Shown here one piece after another: positions 46,366 to 48,511 of a stretch of 48,511 nucleotides of DNA. This DNA comes from a virus. Where the stretch lies: the IMG/VR virus record IMGVR_UViG_3300036766_000385, positions 1-48,511 of that record. One strand, written 5' to 3'. Under the pieces are notes generated by a model. That model saw only the letters and a list, made by a program, of their open reading frames with translations. It made no database searches and was not told where the DNA came from. Each line of letters opens with the position of its first letter. The first letter of the stretch is position 1. A program made the position numbers and the translations under genes.

Positions 46366-47337
46366 CTAAGCCTCTGTCAGCTCGTAATCCATGGACCGCT
46401 CCTCTTCGCGAGCATCATCTGCTTCGGCATCGGCACCGACGCGATGACTCATGTCGATATATGTGTTGCCGTCAATGCAATACACATCCCCGAATGTGTA
46501 GCACGTGTCACACATGACACTCTCGGGCCAATCGCCATCTTTCGAGCGGTCGATGTCCTTGACGGCCGTCAGGGTATGACCGCCGTTGAGGTACTGATAC
46601 GGTCGGCCTACAAGACGGTCCGGCAGATACGCGTCCTCGCCCGTCTTGGCCGGAATAGCGATGGGCGACTTGACGCCTATGGGCCATGTTTTTCTCGCCG
46701 CTCTTTCAGCGGCAGTCAGCGCCATACCCCAATCATCATCATCGCAGGCGGATAACTTACCCCCGTGATAGAGGTACGTCGTCGTAGGCTTGTGATTGGA
46801 TGAATACCACAGACCACCGTCCCACGTGCCATCTTTCTCTTGCAGGTTGACCGTTTCCGTAGCCGTCATGAGGACCAGCCGCGACCATCCGATAGACTGC
46901 TCGACAAGAAATGTGATGGCCTTGTCTGCCCACCAACGCGAGGGCAGATGCGCCAGCACGTCGCGAACGAAGACCTCTGTATCCGACTCACTGGTCTCCG
47001 TGTCAATATCAATGATGCCATTGTGAAACACGAACACGCGGCCCTCATGGGCATCCTGATACTCGAAGGGATGAGCATGCGATTGCGCGCTCGGGCCATG
47101 TGTGGCCATGCGGAAGTGCGCCACATACTCGATGTCGGAGCGCCGGTCCACGCGTTTGAGCGTCTTGCGAAACGCCTTTTTCTCGGCTGGCCCGAAACGC
47201 TTGGAGTACAACTGCCCAGCCTCGCGCCATGCGACCCCAAAACCATCGGGATGACGCTGGACAGCCGTGTCTATGACTTGTGTCGGAATGTTCGCCCCGC
47301 GACCTTTCGCGGTCGGGCGAAGCGCGATCATACACAT
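46366..47337 (-). CDS. Class II glutamine amidotransferase (Ntn hydrolase)
   Basis: 323 aa. The start is set at MCMIALRP so that the catalytic Cys is residue 2, as the family requires after Met removal. The open frame extends 14 codons further, overlapping the previous gene. AHFRMATHGPSAQSHAHPF and VFVFHNGIID are the glutamine-binding R-x-x-T-H and H-N-G motifs of YafJ/GATase_6 type domains. It hydrolyses or transfers the glutamine amide. The C-terminal ~120 aa carry extra Cys (CDTCYTFGDVYCID). Two genes upstream is the amidoligase; such pairs are reported for phage amidoligase systems. Confidence 0.85.
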   Translation of the reverse strand: MCMIALRPTAKGRGANIPTQVIDTAVQRHPDGFGVAWREAGQLYSKRFGPAEKKAFRKTLKRVDRRSDIEYVAHFRMATHGPSAQSHAHPFEYQDAHEGRVFVFHNGIIDIDTETSESDTEVFVRDVLAHLPSRWWADKAITFLVEQSIGWSRLVLMTATETVNLQEKDGTWDGGLWYSSNHKPTTTYLYHGGKLSACDDDDWGMALTAAERAARKTWPIGVKSPIAIPAKTGEDAYLPDRLVGRPYQYLNGGHTLTAVKDIDRSKDGDWPESVMCDTCYTFGDVYCIDGNTYIDMSHRVGADAEADDAREEERSMDYELTEA

Positions 47338-47347
47338 GATGGACGTG

Positions 47348-47617
47348 CTACCTACCTTCCTGCTGCCCATCGGCAGCATCTATGGGTGACCTCAGCGCGG
47401 TCATAAACGCATCGTATGCGGCTACTGAGGCATGCGCTGCTTCTGCACGACGCGCTATACCTTTCTCACGGATAGTCTGATATGCCTCCTCCACTTGCGT
47501 CGTAGGGCGATGCCATGATGGCTCGCGCGGTTCCGCGTGATTACGATAGCCTACAGCTTGTGCACGAGCGCGCAGAGCTAACAAGATGGGAGATTGACGG
47601 TCTATATCAAACATCAT
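47348..47617 (-). CDS. Small protein between amidoligase and amidotransferase
   Basis: 89 aa from ATG 47617, overlapping the amidoligase stop; it ends 10 bp before the amidotransferase start. RQSPILLALRARAQAVGYRN is followed by a helical, Ala/Glu/Arg-rich part (QVEEAYQTIREKGIARRAEA) and a polar tail ending GQQEGR. No family recognised. Its fixed place between the two amide enzymes makes it a candidate partner or substrate. Confidence 0.6.
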   Translation of the reverse strand: MMFDIDRQSPILLALRARAQAVGYRNHAEPREPSWHRPTTQVEEAYQTIREKGIARRAEAAHASVAAYDAFMTALRSPIDAADGQQEGR

Positions 47618-48511
47618 CGGATGCCTGCGGCCATTCGATAGCGGTCTGCTGTCCATAGCGTTCCGCATGAAGTATGCTATGAAACCCATCATGACCCACT
47701 CTCAACTCGCAGAACCACTCCCCACCGGGTCGCACATGACGACACATGCGTTCCGGGGGCGCCTCGTCATCCCAGTAGACACCCACATTCGGATACCCAT
47801 GCTGGCCGCTGTGACCCAACGTCAGCTCACAGTAGTATCCGACACCATCAGGCTGCTGGGAGTTACACGTCTCGTTCTCGTCGTCATAGTTCATACACTC
47901 ACCATCACGGCAGCCGTCACCACATTCACACGCATCATCCCGGTCATCTTCCCTCGCCTCATCCGGCTCATTAGTGAGGTCCGCGATGAGGTCCGGCTCT
48001 AAGATGATGGCTTCCGGTGCTAATACGAGGTCAGGATGCGGTATCTGTTCCTTCGTGGACTTATCGAACGCAGCACGAAACTTCTCGCGCATGAAGGACA
48101 TAAGTTCCGGATACTCGTCCGACTCAGCCACCCAGCGCATGAACGCACTTACCTGAATGCGATGCCCGCTATCACGAGTGTACTCCACCATCGCGGCGGT
48201 CCATTCCAGCTTCGCATAGAAACGGTCTATGCGCAGTGTGCCACGAGGTAAGCGAAACTCGATGCGTCCCTCGTTACTCGCATTGAGCACGCAATAGCGG
48301 TCTTGCGACGCCCTTCCATAGCGCATAACCATGTACGCCCACTCGGCAAGATTAGCACGTGCTAACTCGCCCCCAAAGCTCGCCCAACGGTTTGTGCTAT
48401 GCAGGGTCCGCTGACTCATCCGCATTGACCAACGCTGATTATGGACGACCATTTGAGCAAACCGCGCAAGATGTATCGAGTTCGCGAACGCATTCGTTCC
48501 GATGTTGATAT
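47607..48511 (-). CDS. GS-like amidoligase, C-terminal part with two zinc knuckles
   Basis: Continuation of the gene starting at 860. Within this stretch the stop is at 47607; bases 48268-48511 repeat 1-244. The catalytic domain ends near residue 360 (GRIEFRLPRGTLR at 288-300). An acidic linker follows, then a Cys-rich patch (CECGDGCRDGEC) and two copies of a C...CEL-x2-GH-x-G-x-H knuckle (C421/C433/H439/H443 and C462/C473/H479/H483). The same knuckle core occurs in the 1924-2340 protein. The knuckles may recruit the substrate or partner. The copies of codon 245 differ (Ala at 128, Thr at 48395). Confidence 0.88.
   Translation of the reverse strand, partial: INIGTNAFANSIHLARFAQMVVHNQRWSMRMSQRTLHSTNRWASFGGELARANLAEWAYMVMRYGRASQDRYCVLNASNEGRIEFRLPRGTLRIDRFYAKLEWTAAMVEYTRDSGHRIQVSAFMRWVAESDEYPELMSFMREKFRAAFDKSTKEQIPHPDLVLAPEAIILEPDLIADLTNEPDEAREDDRDDACECGDGCRDGECMNYDDENETCNSQQPDGVGYYCELTLGHSGQHGYPNVGVYWDDEAPPERMCRHVRPGGEWFCELRVGHDGFHSILHAERYGQQTAIEWPQASDDV
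48268..48511. repeat. Terminal direct repeat, right copy
   Basis: Second copy of bases 1-244. Removing it gives a 48,267-bp circle on which the amidoligase frame is continuous. Confidence 0.9.

Overview
This window is a complete tailed-phage genome (Caudoviricetes) assembled as a circle. The last 244 bases (48268-48511) repeat the first 244 with one mismatch, so the unique length is about 48,267 bp. The closed circle restores a 506-aa gene that runs across the ends. Cues to the host are a GH25 muramidase, an LLH-family holin, no recognised Rz/Rz1 spanins, long Ser-Pro and Thr-Pro linkers, and a secreted protein with a sortase-like tail. They suggest a monoderm, moderately GC-rich host such as an actinobacterium or chloroflexote; this is inference. 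There is no integrase, no recognisable lysogeny repressor, no DNA polymerase and no tape-measure gene.

Two transcription arms diverge from a non-coding control region at about 2.34-3.22 kb and converge at about 32.63 kb. The rightward arm (3.2-32.6 kb, + strand) starts with replication: an OB-fold-like protein, a prim-pol primase, an SF3/D5 helicase and a VRR-NUC nuclease. Head genes follow: small and large terminase, portal, an HNH protein, two tiny proteins, virion proteins of 826 and 1834 aa, a GIY-YIG protein, scaffold and an N4-gp56-type capsid protein. Then come two paralogous head/decoration proteins, a connector, a tail protein, a 1213-aa tail hub/fibre and a second collagen-like fibre. 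The arm ends in a lysis cassette (membrane protein, muramidase, holin, membrane-anchored zinc metallopeptidase, small membrane protein). The order suggests a short-tailed virion that ejects large internal proteins.

The leftward arm (- strand) reads from about 2.3 kb through the circle junction and down to 32.6 kb. It holds about 38 tightly packed, often overlapping small genes and ends in three tRNAs (Met-CAU, Pro-CGG, Thr-UGU). Recognisable products are a GS-like amidoligase next to a class II glutamine amidotransferase, a PD-(D/E)XK exonuclease, a DEDD exonuclease, an RNA ligase, a dATP/dGTP-diphosphohydrolase-like protein, a DUF4406 nucleoside deoxyribosyltransferase-like protein, an ImmA/IrrE-like zincin and a secreted Ser-Pro-rich surface protein. 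Several zinc-knuckle or tandem-repeat proteins complete the arm.

The most unusual signals are: a three-way-junction RNA fold immediately upstream of the amidoligase gene; a second multibranched fold and a tRNA-like element upstream of the primase; an exact 25-bp match between the control region and the inside of a distant coding gene, antisense to its mRNA; five genes built on tyrosine-phased 7- or 11-residue tandem repeats; and the amidoligase/amidotransferase pair with zinc knuckles fused to the ligase.
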